Shown: positions 26,735-34,788 of the stretch, piece by piece
Numbering within the stretch: position 1 is the first letter of the stretch
Layout of the letters: each line of letters begins with the position of its first letter
Assembly: GCA_016342285.1 (NCBI GenBank)
Contig: JAEINQ010000042.1
Location: 1 to 61,686 of the forward strand
DNA: 61,686 bases
Source of the DNA: Desulfobacterales bacterium
Lineage (GTDB): Bacteria; Desulfobacterota; Desulfobacteria; Desulfobacterales; JAEINQ01
Reading direction: 5' to 3'
Program-made: the position numbers and the translations under genes
Notes under the pieces: model-generated
What the model was told of the DNA's origin: nothing
The model's database searches: none
What the model saw: only the letters and a program-made list of their open reading frames with translations

Positions 26735-28051
26735 CTATTGGGGTTTCGATTTGGGAAGAACCAGGTTCAGGATCACGCCGAGGATGCCGGACAGGCCGAT
26801 GCCGCCTAAGGTGAACTTGCCGAAGGAGATCGCCATGCCGCCGATGCCGCAGACCAGAATCAGTGCCACGATGGACAGGTTGCGCGCTTCGGTCAGGTCG
26901 TCTCCGGCGCGAACCATGGTATTGAGGCCCACCACGGTGATGGCGCCGAAGAGAAGCAGCATGATGCCGCCCATGACCGGCACGGGGATGGTCTGCAGCA
27001 GCGCCCCCATCTTGCCGACAAAGGCCAGGGCGATGGCAAAGATGGCTGCCCAGGTCATGATGGCGGGGTTGAAGGCACGGGTCAGGGTGACGGCGCCGGT
27101 GACCTCAGAATAGGTGGTGTTGGGCGGGCCGCCCAGCATTGAGGCCATGGTCGTGGCCAGGCCGTCGCCGAGCATGGTGCGATGAATGCCCGGATTTTTC
27201 ACGAAATCTTTTCCGGTGACGCCGCCGATGGCGAGAACGTCGCCGAAATGTTCAATGGCCGGCGCAATGGCCACCGGCACGATGAAAAAAATCGCCTGAA
27301 GGTTGAATTCCGGGAACACAAAGCCGGGTATGGCAAACCAGGGGGCATCCATCAGCGGCTTGAAATTGACCAGGGCAGGGCCGGTGAAGTTTTTCAGATT
27401 CCCCGGATCAAAGGCAGCCTGTACCGATCCGGATATGCCGATGCCGTCAAGAATCAACGCCGTCAGATAACCGGCGGCAACACCGATGAGAATCGGGATC
27501 AGCTTAAACCACCCCTTTCCCAGCAGAGACGTGACGATGGTGGTCAGCAGGGCGACACCGGCGACGATCATGGCGGTTTTTTGGGGCACCAGCCAGGCGG
27601 AACCATCCCCGGTTCTGCCCAGGGCCATGTGGACGGCCACCGGCGCCAGTACCAGGCCGATGACCATGATCACCGGACCGACGACGACCGGCGGCAGAAC
27701 GCGGTGCAGAAACCCGGACCCGAACAGTTTGATACAGAGGCTAAAAACGAGATAGAGCAGCCCTGCGGCGGCCAGGCCGCACATGGTGCCGGGGATGCCC
27801 CAGGTCTGGACCCCGTGGATGATGGGCGCGATGAAGGCAAAGGAGGAGGCCAGAAAGATCGGCACCCGCCCACCGGTGACGGCTTGAAAGATCAGGGTGC
27901 CGACGCCGGCGGTGAACAGGGCCACATTGGGGTTGAGTCCGGTCAATAGCGGCACCAGCACCAGGGCGCCAAAGGCCACGAAGAGCATCTGGGCGCCGAT
28001 AATGCTGTCTTTGACGGTGAAATGGTAATCCGAGTGGTTGTCCTGGGCCAT
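26735..28051 (-). CDS. uraA: uracil permease (NCS2 family)
   Basis: 438 aa, near the roughly 430 of UraA. About 14 hydrophobic segments; the NCS2 signature lies around NTTYSEVTGAVTLTR. Proton-coupled uracil import at the inner membrane. It lies downstream of upp, so imported uracil would be trapped as UMP. A strong hairpin with a U-run between the two genes could attenuate it. Gene symbol by family and context; xanthine/uracil specificity is not decided by sequence. Confidence 0.9.
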   Translation of the reverse strand: MAQDNHSDYHFTVKDSIIGAQMLFVAFGALVLVPLLTGLNPNVALFTAGVGTLIFQAVTGGRVPIFLASSFAFIAPIIHGVQTWGIPGTMCGLAAAGLLYLVFSLCIKLFGSGFLHRVLPPVVVGPVIMVIGLVLAPVAVHMALGRTGDGSAWLVPQKTAMIVAGVALLTTIVTSLLGKGWFKLIPILIGVAAGYLTALILDGIGISGSVQAAFDPGNLKNFTGPALVNFKPLMDAPWFAIPGFVFPEFNLQAIFFIVPVAIAPAIEHFGDVLAIGGVTGKDFVKNPGIHRTMLGDGLATTMASMLGGPPNTTYSEVTGAVTLTRAFNPAIMTWAAIFAIALAFVGKMGALLQTIPVPVMGGIMLLLFGAITVVGLNTMVRAGDDLTEARNLSIVALILVCGIGGMAISFGKFTLGGIGLSGILGVILNLVLPKSKPQ

Positions 28052-28113
28052 GAATCCTCCTTAAAAATCGTGTGTGGGGGGTGGACACGAAAAGACGTTT
28101 GTACCGTTTTTAC

Positions 28114-28147
28114 ATGAAAAACGGCGGGCTGACAAAACAACCCGCCG
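28114..28147 (-). terminator. hairpin terminator or attenuator between upp and uraA
   Basis: On the minus strand, CGGCGGG pairs with CCCGCCG (28141-28147 and 28122-28128) around a T-rich loop and is followed by TTTTTC. It lies 38 bp after the upp stop and 62 bp before the uraA start. It may simply end the upp message or serve as an attenuator. Confidence 0.7.
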
Positions 28148-28185
28148 ATTTCTATTGTTTGTTGTATCGCCCTGCAACAACCGGG

Positions 28186-28812
28186 CTATTTGGTGCCGAA
28201 AATTTTGTCACCAGCATCCCCGAGACCTGGCAGGATATAACCGTTTTCATTGAGTCTTTCATCCACTCCCGCCACGTAACAGTCCACGTCCGGGTGGGTG
28301 GCTTCCAGGTGCCGTATCCCTTCGGGTGCCGCCACCAGAAAGATCCCTTTGATCTGGCGGCAACCCGCCTCCTTGAGCAGGTCGATGGTGGCCACCAGGG
28401 TGCCGCCCGTGGCCAGCATGGGGTCTAAAATCAGGGCGATTCGTTCCTCCATCTGGCTGGTCATTTTGACATAGTACCGGACCGGCTTGAGGGTCTCCTC
28501 GTTTCGATAGAGACCGACCACGCTGACCCTCGCCGATGGGATCAGTTCCAGGACGCCGTCCATCATTCCCAATCCGGCCCTGAGAATCGGCACCACGGTG
28601 ATCTTTTTCCCCTTGATGCGTTCCACCTCTACCGGCCCGGCCCATCCTTGAATGGTTTTCTTTTCGGTTTCCAGGTCTTTGGTGGCTTCGTAAGTCAGAA
28701 AACAGGCCAACTCCGATGCCAGGGCTCTAAAATCCTTGGTGGAGATATCGTTTTCCCGCATGAGGCCAAGCTTATGCTTGATCAGCGGATGGGATACGAC
28801 TTGTACGGTCAC
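28186..28812 (-). CDS. upp: uracil phosphoribosyltransferase
   Basis: 208 aa, the standard length. Converts uracil and PRPP to UMP in the cytoplasm. The PRPP loop is [12 protein letters not shown]; the uracil-binding C-terminal region has the family pattern near [17 protein letters not shown]. First gene of a probable upp-uraA unit. Confidence 0.96.
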   Translation of the reverse strand: MTVQVVSHPLIKHKLGLMRENDISTKDFRALASELACFLTYEATKDLETEKKTIQGWAGPVEVERIKGKKITVVPILRAGLGMMDGVLELIPSARVSVVGLYRNEETLKPVRYYVKMTSQMEERIALILDPMLATGGTLVATIDLLKEAGCRQIKGIFLVAAPEGIRHLEATHPDVDCYVAGVDERLNENGYILPGLGDAGDKIFGTK

Positions 28813-28929
28813 GTCTGGCTCCTTTGCCGCGGACAGGGTTTAGGGTCTGGCCAGGCTCGTGCGGCTTTGGGCAAAACCACCCCCGGCAGTTGATCGGCCC
28901 GTCCTATATACAATATATTGGGGGGCTGT

Positions 28930-29105
28930 CAAGGGTGTTGCCACCAGAGTAAAGAATCCTGACCCAGAGGACCAGGCTTTGGTTTGCCCCTTGAAGGGGC
29001 TGGGATACTGGCCCCAGTTCAGTGTGGAGTGACTTTAGTCGCTTGCAGCATCGGTGTCTCGGCATCGCCAATTGACTCCGACCATGCCCTGAGGGCATGG
29101 CTTCC
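28930..29105 (-). repeat. dispersed composite repeat E, copy 2 (partial)
   Basis: Shares CCAGAGTAAAGAATCCTG, AGGACCAGGCTTTGG and a CCAATTGACTCCGACCATG block with copies at 22725-22962 (reverse complement) and 32335-32590. It lacks the central AAATGCC inverted repeat. It fills the roughly 300 bp gene-free stretch between upp and the small secreted-protein gene. Confidence 0.7.
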
Positions 29106-29114
29106 CATGATGCA

Positions 29115-29417
29115 TTAAAGGTCACCCAGTTTCCGGGTGAATGTGAATTTGGCCGGGTCCTTCACCAGTTTTTCCGCGGCCTGATCCATATTTCCGCCCA
29201 GGGCGGAAAAGGGAAGGGAGGCGATAAACAGCGTGGTTCCGGCAGCCAGGGAAATGATTCCCAACGGACGCAGCACGATCACATCGACGGCCATGGACTC
29301 AGCCGATGGCTCGGTGACTTGTATGGGGTTTTGCGCCAAGGCCGTCGTGCTGAGTGGGACGATGACCAGCGCCGCAACGACCAGGCTTCCGATGACGCGT
29401 TTGACGAAAGCTCTCAT
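29115..29417 (-). CDS. small exported/membrane hypothetical protein
   Basis: 100 aa. A signal peptide ends near TTALA-Q (about residue 28). The mature part has one hydrophobic segment (about 50-72) and the motif VLRPLGI...SLPFSALGGN...FTFTRKLGD. I recall this layout in small proteins of sulfate reducers and gammaproteobacteria without known function. Monocistronic. Confidence 0.75.
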   Translation of the reverse strand: MRAFVKRVIGSLVVAALVIVPLSTTALAQNPIQVTEPSAESMAVDVIVLRPLGIISLAAGTTLFIASLPFSALGGNMDQAAEKLVKDPAKFTFTRKLGDL

Positions 29418-29887
29418 GTGTGCCTCCTTAAAAGTGTGGGGTGTCGCTTCCCGGCGCGCTAGGCAGGCGGACGTCCAGCCAACCTTAGCCCGTCAATGCG
29501 TTTCTGCCACGGGACGGCAGTCGGTGGTATTGGGTCCGGGCTGCCAGAAACCCGTTGAAAACGCGGCCCGTTCGGGTAATACTTCGAAGGGCCGTGCCGC
29601 CTTTCTGAAGATGGGGGATCTGATAAAAAAACGTGTTTTGACAGGCAGTTCCCTCGCGCCACCCTAAGAAAAAGCATGGGTTCTGTCAAGGGGAAAAAAA
29701 GATTGGATTTGACTATTTTCTATAAAATACAGATGGTTGATCAGAACCGGCCCGGCATTCTCGGTCGCCTTGACTTGCCGGTCATGGCCTCGGCCCATGC
29801 CACAGGCCCGTGGGGGGTGATTGCCAGAGCCCTTTCCGGGCAGCGGAGCGTGGCATTCTTGGCACTGCCCTCGCCTGGTGCATTCCC
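29418..29887. other. divergent intergenic region
   Basis: 470 bp between the small secreted-protein gene and priA. It should carry divergent promoters; no operator, RNA or gene stood out. Confidence 0.4.
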
Positions 29888-32320
29888 ATGACCGATTCCC
29901 AACCCCATATCGAGGTGGCCGTGGCGCTTCCGGTTCACGGCTCTTTTACCTACAGCGTGCCCGAGGCCTTGCAGGCCCTGGCAACGCCCGGCAAGCGCGT
30001 GCTAGTCCCTTTTGGCGGGCGGCGGGTTACCGGTTACGTACTCGGCGCCGACGGTGCGACCCAACTTTCCCAGGTGCTTGCCGTGGTGGATGTCCTGGAT
30101 GCCGAACCCCTGTTTCCCGAATCGATGATCCCTTTGTATCGGTGGGTGTCGGCCTATTACCTGTACCCCCTGGGAGAGGTGATACGGACGGCCCTGCCCG
30201 GGGGGCTGAACGTGCGGGATCAGCGAACCCTGTCGCTGACTGAAGCCGGGCGCCTTGAGGGCCGTAGCGGACAGGTTGCCGTTGATGCCGGCGCATTGAT
30301 GGCCCTTTTGGCCGACGGCCCGGTGGAGATGAATGCCCTGGTCCGAAAGCTCCCGTCTTCAGGTACCCGGGCCCTGGCCATGACCCTGGTCAGGCGGGGC
30401 TGGGTTGCCGAGAGCCGGCAGTTGTCCGGAGACCGGGTCCGTCCCCATACCGAACGCTGGGTCGCCCTGCCCGATGATCCGCCGCGGGGCAAGAGGCTTT
30501 CGGCTTCGCGCCGCGGCATTCTCGACCGGGTCATTGCCGAGGGGCCGATGCCGGTGCGGCTTTTGACCCGAACCGTTTCCACGGCAGCCAGCCTGGTGCG
30601 GGCCATGGCAAAGAGCGGGCAATTGACCGTCTTTCAACGGCAGGTCTATCGCGATCCCCTGGGTGAACCCGTGGCGCCTGACCGCCCCCATCGGCTCAAC
30701 GACGAGCAGCGTCAGGTTGTGGCGGAGGTTCAGGCGGCCATGGGCGGCGGCTTTGAGACTTTTCTTCTCCATGGCGTGACGGGCAGTGGAAAGACCGAAG
30801 TCTATATGCAACTGGCCCGCTCGGTGATCGATCGCGGCGGGCGGGTTCTGGTGCTTGTGCCGGAGATCGCCTTGATTTCCCAGATGGCACGACGGTTCGA
30901 GGCGCGTTTCGGGGCAGGCATCGCCCTGCTGCACAGCGGCCTGTCCCGGGGAGAGCGCTACGATCAGTGGTTGCGGGTCATGAGGGGCGAGGCGACCATC
31001 GCCATCGGTGCCCGGTCGGCCATTTTTGCTCCGTTTGCCTCCCTGGATCTGGTGATCGTGGACGAGGAGCATGACGGTTCCTACAAACAGGAGGGCGGTC
31101 TGCGGTACAATGCCCGGGATCTGGCCGTGGTACGTGGCCGGCAGAACCGCGCCGTGGTGATCTTGGGCACGGCCACGCCGTCGGTTCAGTCTTTTGCCAA
31201 TGCCCGGTCCGGAAAATTCAAGACGCTTTGCCTCACCCGACGGGTCGAGAAACGGCCCATGCCCGAAATTACCGTGGTGGATCTGACCCAAAGCCGTGAT
31301 GCCCGCGGTATCCGGCGGTTTATGACGCCCGAGTTGACCGATGCCATGACCCGGACCCTGGCGCGGGGCGAGCAGGTCCTGCTCTTTTTAAACCGGCGCG
31401 GATATGCCGGTTACCCGGTATGCGTGGATTGCGGAAAGGCCCTGAACTGCCGTCATTGCGACATATCGCTGACCCTGCACCAGTCGGCCAACGCCTACCG
31501 CTGCCATTACTGTGGGTTCAGTCTGCCATCGGTGACACCCTGCCCGGCCTGCGGCGGGAAACGGATGCGAAATTTGGGATTGGGCACCGAAAAGGTGGAG
31601 GCGGCCGTATCCGCTTTGTTCCCCGAAGCCCGGGTGGCCCGGATGGACCGGGACACCACCACGCGGCGGGGGGCCGTGGTCGCCTTGCTCAAACGCCTGC
31701 ACAAGGGGACCATCGATGTTCTCATCGGCACCCAGATGGTGGCCAAGGGGCATGACTTTCCCAATATTACCCTGGTGGGTGTGATCTGTGCGGACCTGTC
31801 CCTGAATTTTCCGGACTTTCGGGCCGGCGAACGGACCTTCCAGCTTCTGGCCCAGGTGGCTGGACGTGCCGGTCGGGGAGATGCGCCGGGACGGGTCATT
31901 CTCCAGACCTACAACCCCTCGCACTTCAGCATTCAATCGGCCACGGACCAGGATTTCCCCGGTTTCTACCAAAAAGAGGTCGCCTATCGACGGGAACTGG
32001 GCTATCCGCCTTTTTCACGGCTGGTGCTTTTGCGGATTTCCGGTAAGGATGCCGCCCGCACCCGGGACCATGCCCAGGCGTTGGGATCGTGTTGCCTTCG
32101 ACTGGCCACAGGGCAGGGGGGACATACGACGGTGCTGGGACCCATTGAGGCGGCCCTGTCCCGCGTGGCCGGCCGGTACCGCTGGCAGGTGCTGCTCAAA
32201 AGTGACGGCACGAGGCCGGTCCACCGCTTTCTTCGGGAGGTGATGACCGCCCATTCAGCGCTATTTACCCACAGCGCCGTGCGGGTGGCGGTGGATGTGG
32301 ATCCCTTTGTGTTCATGTGA
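29888..32320 (+). CDS. priA: primosomal replication protein N' (helicase PriA)
   Basis: 810 aa from the ATG at 29888, where the conserved N-terminal DNA-binding domain begins. Restarts stalled replication forks. Walker A GVTGSGKTEVYM, DEAH-type VDEEHDGSYKQ and GTATPS in helicase lobe 1; eight Cys in C-x2-C pairs between about residues 515 and 565 for two zinc ions; lobe 2 motif VAGRAGRGDAPGRV. A full-length, ordinary copy. Confidence 0.96.
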   Translation: MTDSQPHIEVAVALPVHGSFTYSVPEALQALATPGKRVLVPFGGRRVTGYVLGADGATQLSQVLAVVDVLDAEPLFPESMIPLYRWVSAYYLYPLGEVIRTALPGGLNVRDQRTLSLTEAGRLEGRSGQVAVDAGALMALLADGPVEMNALVRKLPSSGTRALAMTLVRRGWVAESRQLSGDRVRPHTERWVALPDDPPRGKRLSASRRGILDRVIAEGPMPVRLLTRTVSTAASLVRAMAKSGQLTVFQRQVYRDPLGEPVAPDRPHRLNDEQRQVVAEVQAAMGGGFETFLLHGVTGSGKTEVYMQLARSVIDRGGRVLVLVPEIALISQMARRFEARFGAGIALLHSGLSRGERYDQWLRVMRGEATIAIGARSAIFAPFASLDLVIVDEEHDGSYKQEGGLRYNARDLAVVRGRQNRAVVILGTATPSVQSFANARSGKFKTLCLTRRVEKRPMPEITVVDLTQSRDARGIRRFMTPELTDAMTRTLARGEQVLLFLNRRGYAGYPVCVDCGKALNCRHCDISLTLHQSANAYRCHYCGFSLPSVTPCPACGGKRMRNLGLGTEKVEAAVSALFPEARVARMDRDTTTRRGAVVALLKRLHKGTIDVLIGTQMVAKGHDFPNITLVGVICADLSLNFPDFRAGERTFQLLAQVAGRAGRGDAPGRVILQTYNPSHFSIQSATDQDFPGFYQKEVAYRRELGYPPFSRLVLLRISGKDAARTRDHAQALGSCCLRLATGQGGHTTVLGPIEAALSRVAGRYRWQVLLKSDGTRPVHRFLREVMTAHSALFTHSAVRVAVDVDPFVFM

Positions 32321-32334
32321 CACAGGGCGCGGCT

Positions 32335-32590
32335 TTGGGTTGCCCCTGGAAGGGGCTGGGATACTGACGCTTCCAGTTCGAAATGCCTTAAATGCCTAAA
32401 TTGCCTAAAATGAAGGAATTCTGCCATTTCATAGCTTTAAAAACCGGAGCGAAGCGACTCCACAACTCTTGTCCGCCTTTTCTTTTGGCGGATTAAGCAT
32501 TTCACACTTTAGTGCATTTTAGGCATTGGACGATAAATGAAACGGCATAGCCAATTGACTTTGACCGCGCCCAAAATACGTGGCCGTATT
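32335..32590 (-). repeat. dispersed composite repeat E, copy 3
   Basis: Near-complete reverse-orientation copy of 22725-22962: the GGCTTTGGGTTGCCCC block, AAATGCC repeats, GAATTCTGCCAT, GGAGCGAAGCGACTCC and CATAGCCAATTGACT in mirrored order. Between priA and the DUF1573 gene (gap 32321-32750). Confidence 0.75.
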
Positions 32591-32750
32591 GAAACCCCCG
32601 AGGCGGTGCTTATGTTGGCAGCAATGGCCAATGCCCTTGACAGCCGCGGCGGTATTACCTATTGACATTGCCTGACCAACAGGCCGGGAGGTGGGCGCAT
32701 CGGACCGACCCGGTTCACGATTTGTAAATATAGACTCAAAGGGAGAACCC

Positions 32751-33485
32751 ATGCGAAATGCGACCCTGACGATCCTGGTGCTGCTGATGCTGGTCAGTTG
32801 CGTCCTGTTGGCGACGCCGACCTTGCAGGCGGCCACTGACCCAACCGAGACCGCCCCCGCGGCTCTTTTTCTGGAGACAGGGTACCTTTTTCCCGCCGTG
32901 GTGGAAGGGACCCAGGTGGTTCATGACTTTGTCATCCGAAACACCGGAAACGCCGAACTGCAGATCAAGCAGATCAAGACCGGCTGAGGGTGCACGGCGG
33001 TCTCGTACCCGAGACAGCTCCCCGCCGGCGGCGAGGGAAAAATCACCATCAAGGTCAACACCAGCGGCTATGGCGGTCAAACCCTGCGAAAAAGCATTGA
33101 GGTGGTGACCAATGATCCTGCCCGGTCCAGGCAAAACCTGATTGTGACCGGGCCCGTGGACCAGGTCGTCACCATTTCACCGTCGCGGGTGGTGTTGCGC
33201 GGCGAGGCCGGAAGCGACATTCGGGTCCAGACGACCATCGTTCCGGAAAAACGTTTTCCCTTTAAGGTCGTCAGCATCAGCGCCGGCAACGGCGGCAACA
33301 TCCGTTACGATCTCAGCGAGCGCCAGGACGGATCTGGAGGCTACCTGCTGGCCGTGGAAAACATCAAAACCAGTCCGGGGCGATATCATGACACCATCCA
33401 ACTCACCACCGACAGCCAAATCAAACCCAAAATCACCATCGCCGTCTATGGCCACATCCTCGGCCGTGGCCAAAAATCGAACTAA
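32751..33485 (+). CDS. exported DUF1573-domain selenoprotein (in-frame TGA read as Sec)
   Basis: 244 aa when the TGA at 32985-32987 is read as selenocysteine 79. The start at 32751 has AAAGGGAGA upstream. The N-terminal export signal is ambiguous: Sec-type cleavage after LQA at about 27, or a lipobox LVSC at 14-17. DUF1573 repeats run both sides of the TGA without frame change: FVIRNTGNAELQIKQIKTG before, then Sec-Gly-Cys-Thr, LPAGGEGKITI, NTSGYGGQ and VVTNDPARS. Family members have Cys-Gly-Cys-Thr here, so only the first Cys is replaced. A hairpin starts 12 nt past the TGA. A pseudogene is unlikely because the rest is intact. Function unknown; a periplasmic redox role is inferred from the Sec-x-Cys pair. 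Confidence 0.82.
32985..33018 (+). promoter_or_regulatory. candidate bacterial SECIS element
   Basis: Directly after the TGA (32985-32987), GTCTC (33000-33004) and GAGAC (33011-33015) form a perfect stem closing a GTACCC loop that begins with GU. C-G-G / G-C-T pairs extend it below one mismatch. The loop begins 17 nt after the TGA, within the distance usual for bacterial SelB-recognised hairpins. Confidence 0.65.
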
Positions 33486-33492
33486 AGGCGCC

Positions 33493-34119
33493 ATGCAGCG
33501 GATCACCGCGGTGGTGTTTGACTGCGACGGGGTCATGTTCGACACCCGGGCGTCCAATGCGGCCTATTACAACACCATTCTGGCCCATTTTGATGGCCCG
33601 GTCCTGACCGACGATCAGTTTGCCTTTGTCCATATGCATACGGTGGACGAAAGCCTGGCCCATCTTTTTGCCGACGCCAAAACCCTGGCCCAGGCCCAGG
33701 CCTATCGCCGGCAGGTCAGCTACCTCCCCTTTCTCGACCGCATGGAGATGGAGCCGGACCTGACGGCGCTGCTGGCCTGGCTCAGGCCCACCTATCGTAC
33801 AGCCATTGCCACCAACCGGACCGACACCATGAACCGGGTTCTTGCGGTCCACGGGCTCACCGACGTCTTTGACCTGGTGGTCTGTGCCAGTGACGTGCCC
33901 CGACCCAAACCCTTTCCGGATTGCCTCCAACGGGTCTGCGATGTCTTTTCCTTGGGCCCGGAGCAGGCGATTTATATCGGCGATTCCAAGCTGGATGAGA
34001 TGGCGGCACATGCCGCCGGTATGCCCTTTGTGGCCTATGCCGACCCTTCCCTGGATGCCGACTTCCACATTGATCACCTTTGTCAGGTCAGGGAGATATT
34101 GGAAGAGGCTGAAGGCTGA
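33493..34119 (+). CDS. HAD-superfamily phosphatase
   Basis: 208 aa from the ATG at 33493, where motif I begins: VVFDCDGVMFD at 7-17. TNRT follows as motif II, KPFPD as motif III Lys, and IGDSKLDEMAA as motif IV. The helical cap lies between. Resembles the phosphoglycolate phosphatase/beta-phosphoglucomutase group; substrate not determinable. It starts 7 bp after the DUF1573 selenoprotein stop and is probably co-transcribed. Its last codons and stop lie within a GGCTGAA tandem repeat. Confidence 0.9.
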   Translation: MQRITAVVFDCDGVMFDTRASNAAYYNTILAHFDGPVLTDDQFAFVHMHTVDESLAHLFADAKTLAQAQAYRRQVSYLPFLDRMEMEPDLTALLAWLRPTYRTAIATNRTDTMNRVLAVHGLTDVFDLVVCASDVPRPKPFPDCLQRVCDVFSLGPEQAIYIGDSKLDEMAAHAAGMPFVAYADPSLDADFHIDHLCQVREILEEAEG

Positions 34120-34169
34120 AGGCTGAAGACTGAAGGCTGAAGGCTGAAGGTGGAAGGCTGAAGGCTGAA
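34107..34169 (+). repeat. GGCTGAA heptamer tandem repeat
   Basis: About eight to nine copies of GGCTGAA, some altered (GACTGAA, GGTGGAA). It begins inside the end of the HAD gene, so copy-number change could alter the protein's C terminus. Confidence 0.85.
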
Positions 34170-34210
34170 GGGCGCTACGGCGAGACGCTTTTCACTTCAG
34201 TCTTCAGCCT
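34120..34210. terminator. long hairpin between convergent genes
   Basis: AGGCTGAAGACTGAAG (34120-34135) is the exact complement of CTTCAGTCTTCAGCCT (34195-34210). This 16-bp stem lies between the HAD gene and the convergent zinc-ribbon gene and may act as a bidirectional terminator, although a T-run is weak. Confidence 0.5.
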
Positions 34211-34227
34211 TTAACCTTCTACCTGCC

Positions 34228-34458
34228 CTATTGATTCCCGAACCCGTTCTGTCCCCCGCAGTCCGGGCATTCCCAGGTGATGCCGTTGCACGACATGCCC
34301 CAGACATTTTCATTCATGCAGTCCGTGCAGATGGTGAATCCGCATTTTCGGCATTGCCAGCAAAAAGGGGGAGTGGCCCCGCAGCAGTCGCAGGGGCGCT
34401 CTCTAGCCCGACGCCGTTTTTCGCGGTAGGCTGACTTTCGTTCCCGTGGGTCGGGCAT
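34228..34458 (-). CDS. small zinc-ribbon protein
   Basis: 76 aa from the ATG at 34458, preceded by AAGGTGG; a longer frame to 34551 has no such site. A basic N-terminal half (YREKRRRARERP) is followed by about ten Cys in C-x2-C arrays: CDCC, CWQCRKC, CTDC, CPDCGG. Probably binds two or more zinc ions; the basic tail could contact nucleic acid. No named family recognised. Confidence 0.72.
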   Translation of the reverse strand: MPDPRERKSAYREKRRRARERPCDCCGATPPFCWQCRKCGFTICTDCMNENVWGMSCNGITWECPDCGGQNGFGNQ

Positions 34459-34647
34459 GGTCCACCTTGTCGTTTGATACCGATCATGGTAGGGCTTGCC
34501 GCGTGTTTTCGTTTGCGGCCCCGTGGCGCCGGAAATTAATCCAGACCGCATTGCCTGTCAACCGAAAGCCGGCGCCTATTGCCGCTATCTTTCTTTATAT
34601 ATGAGACTTGATGCTTTCGTAAAAAGCCACAAACATGCCAGTTTTTT

Positions 34648-34735
34648 CATTAACCACGAAGAGAACGAAGTACACGAAGCTGAAATCATTATATATTATT
34701 ATAACCCTTCGTGCTCTTCGTGTCCTTCGTGGTGA
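34648..34735. repeat. inverted repeat upstream of polA
   Basis: ACCACGAAGAGAACGAAG-type left arm and CTTCGTG-CTCTTCGTG-CCTTCGTGGT right arm around an AT-rich centre. Seen often in genomes of this group as a dispersed element; a related arm (TTCGTGGTGAA) is at 59577-59587. Confidence 0.6.
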
Positions 34736-34788
34736 AAAATGGAGTTTTTACCAATGAATCCGTGGTTGCGGATCGCCGGGGACAGACA

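Noticed and set aside
32691..33485. Pseudogene or sequencing-error reading of the DUF1573 gene
   Set aside because: The interruption is a single in-frame TGA at a conserved Cys, with no frame change, followed by a hairpin, in a window with selD and yedF. Selenocysteine explains all of this better.
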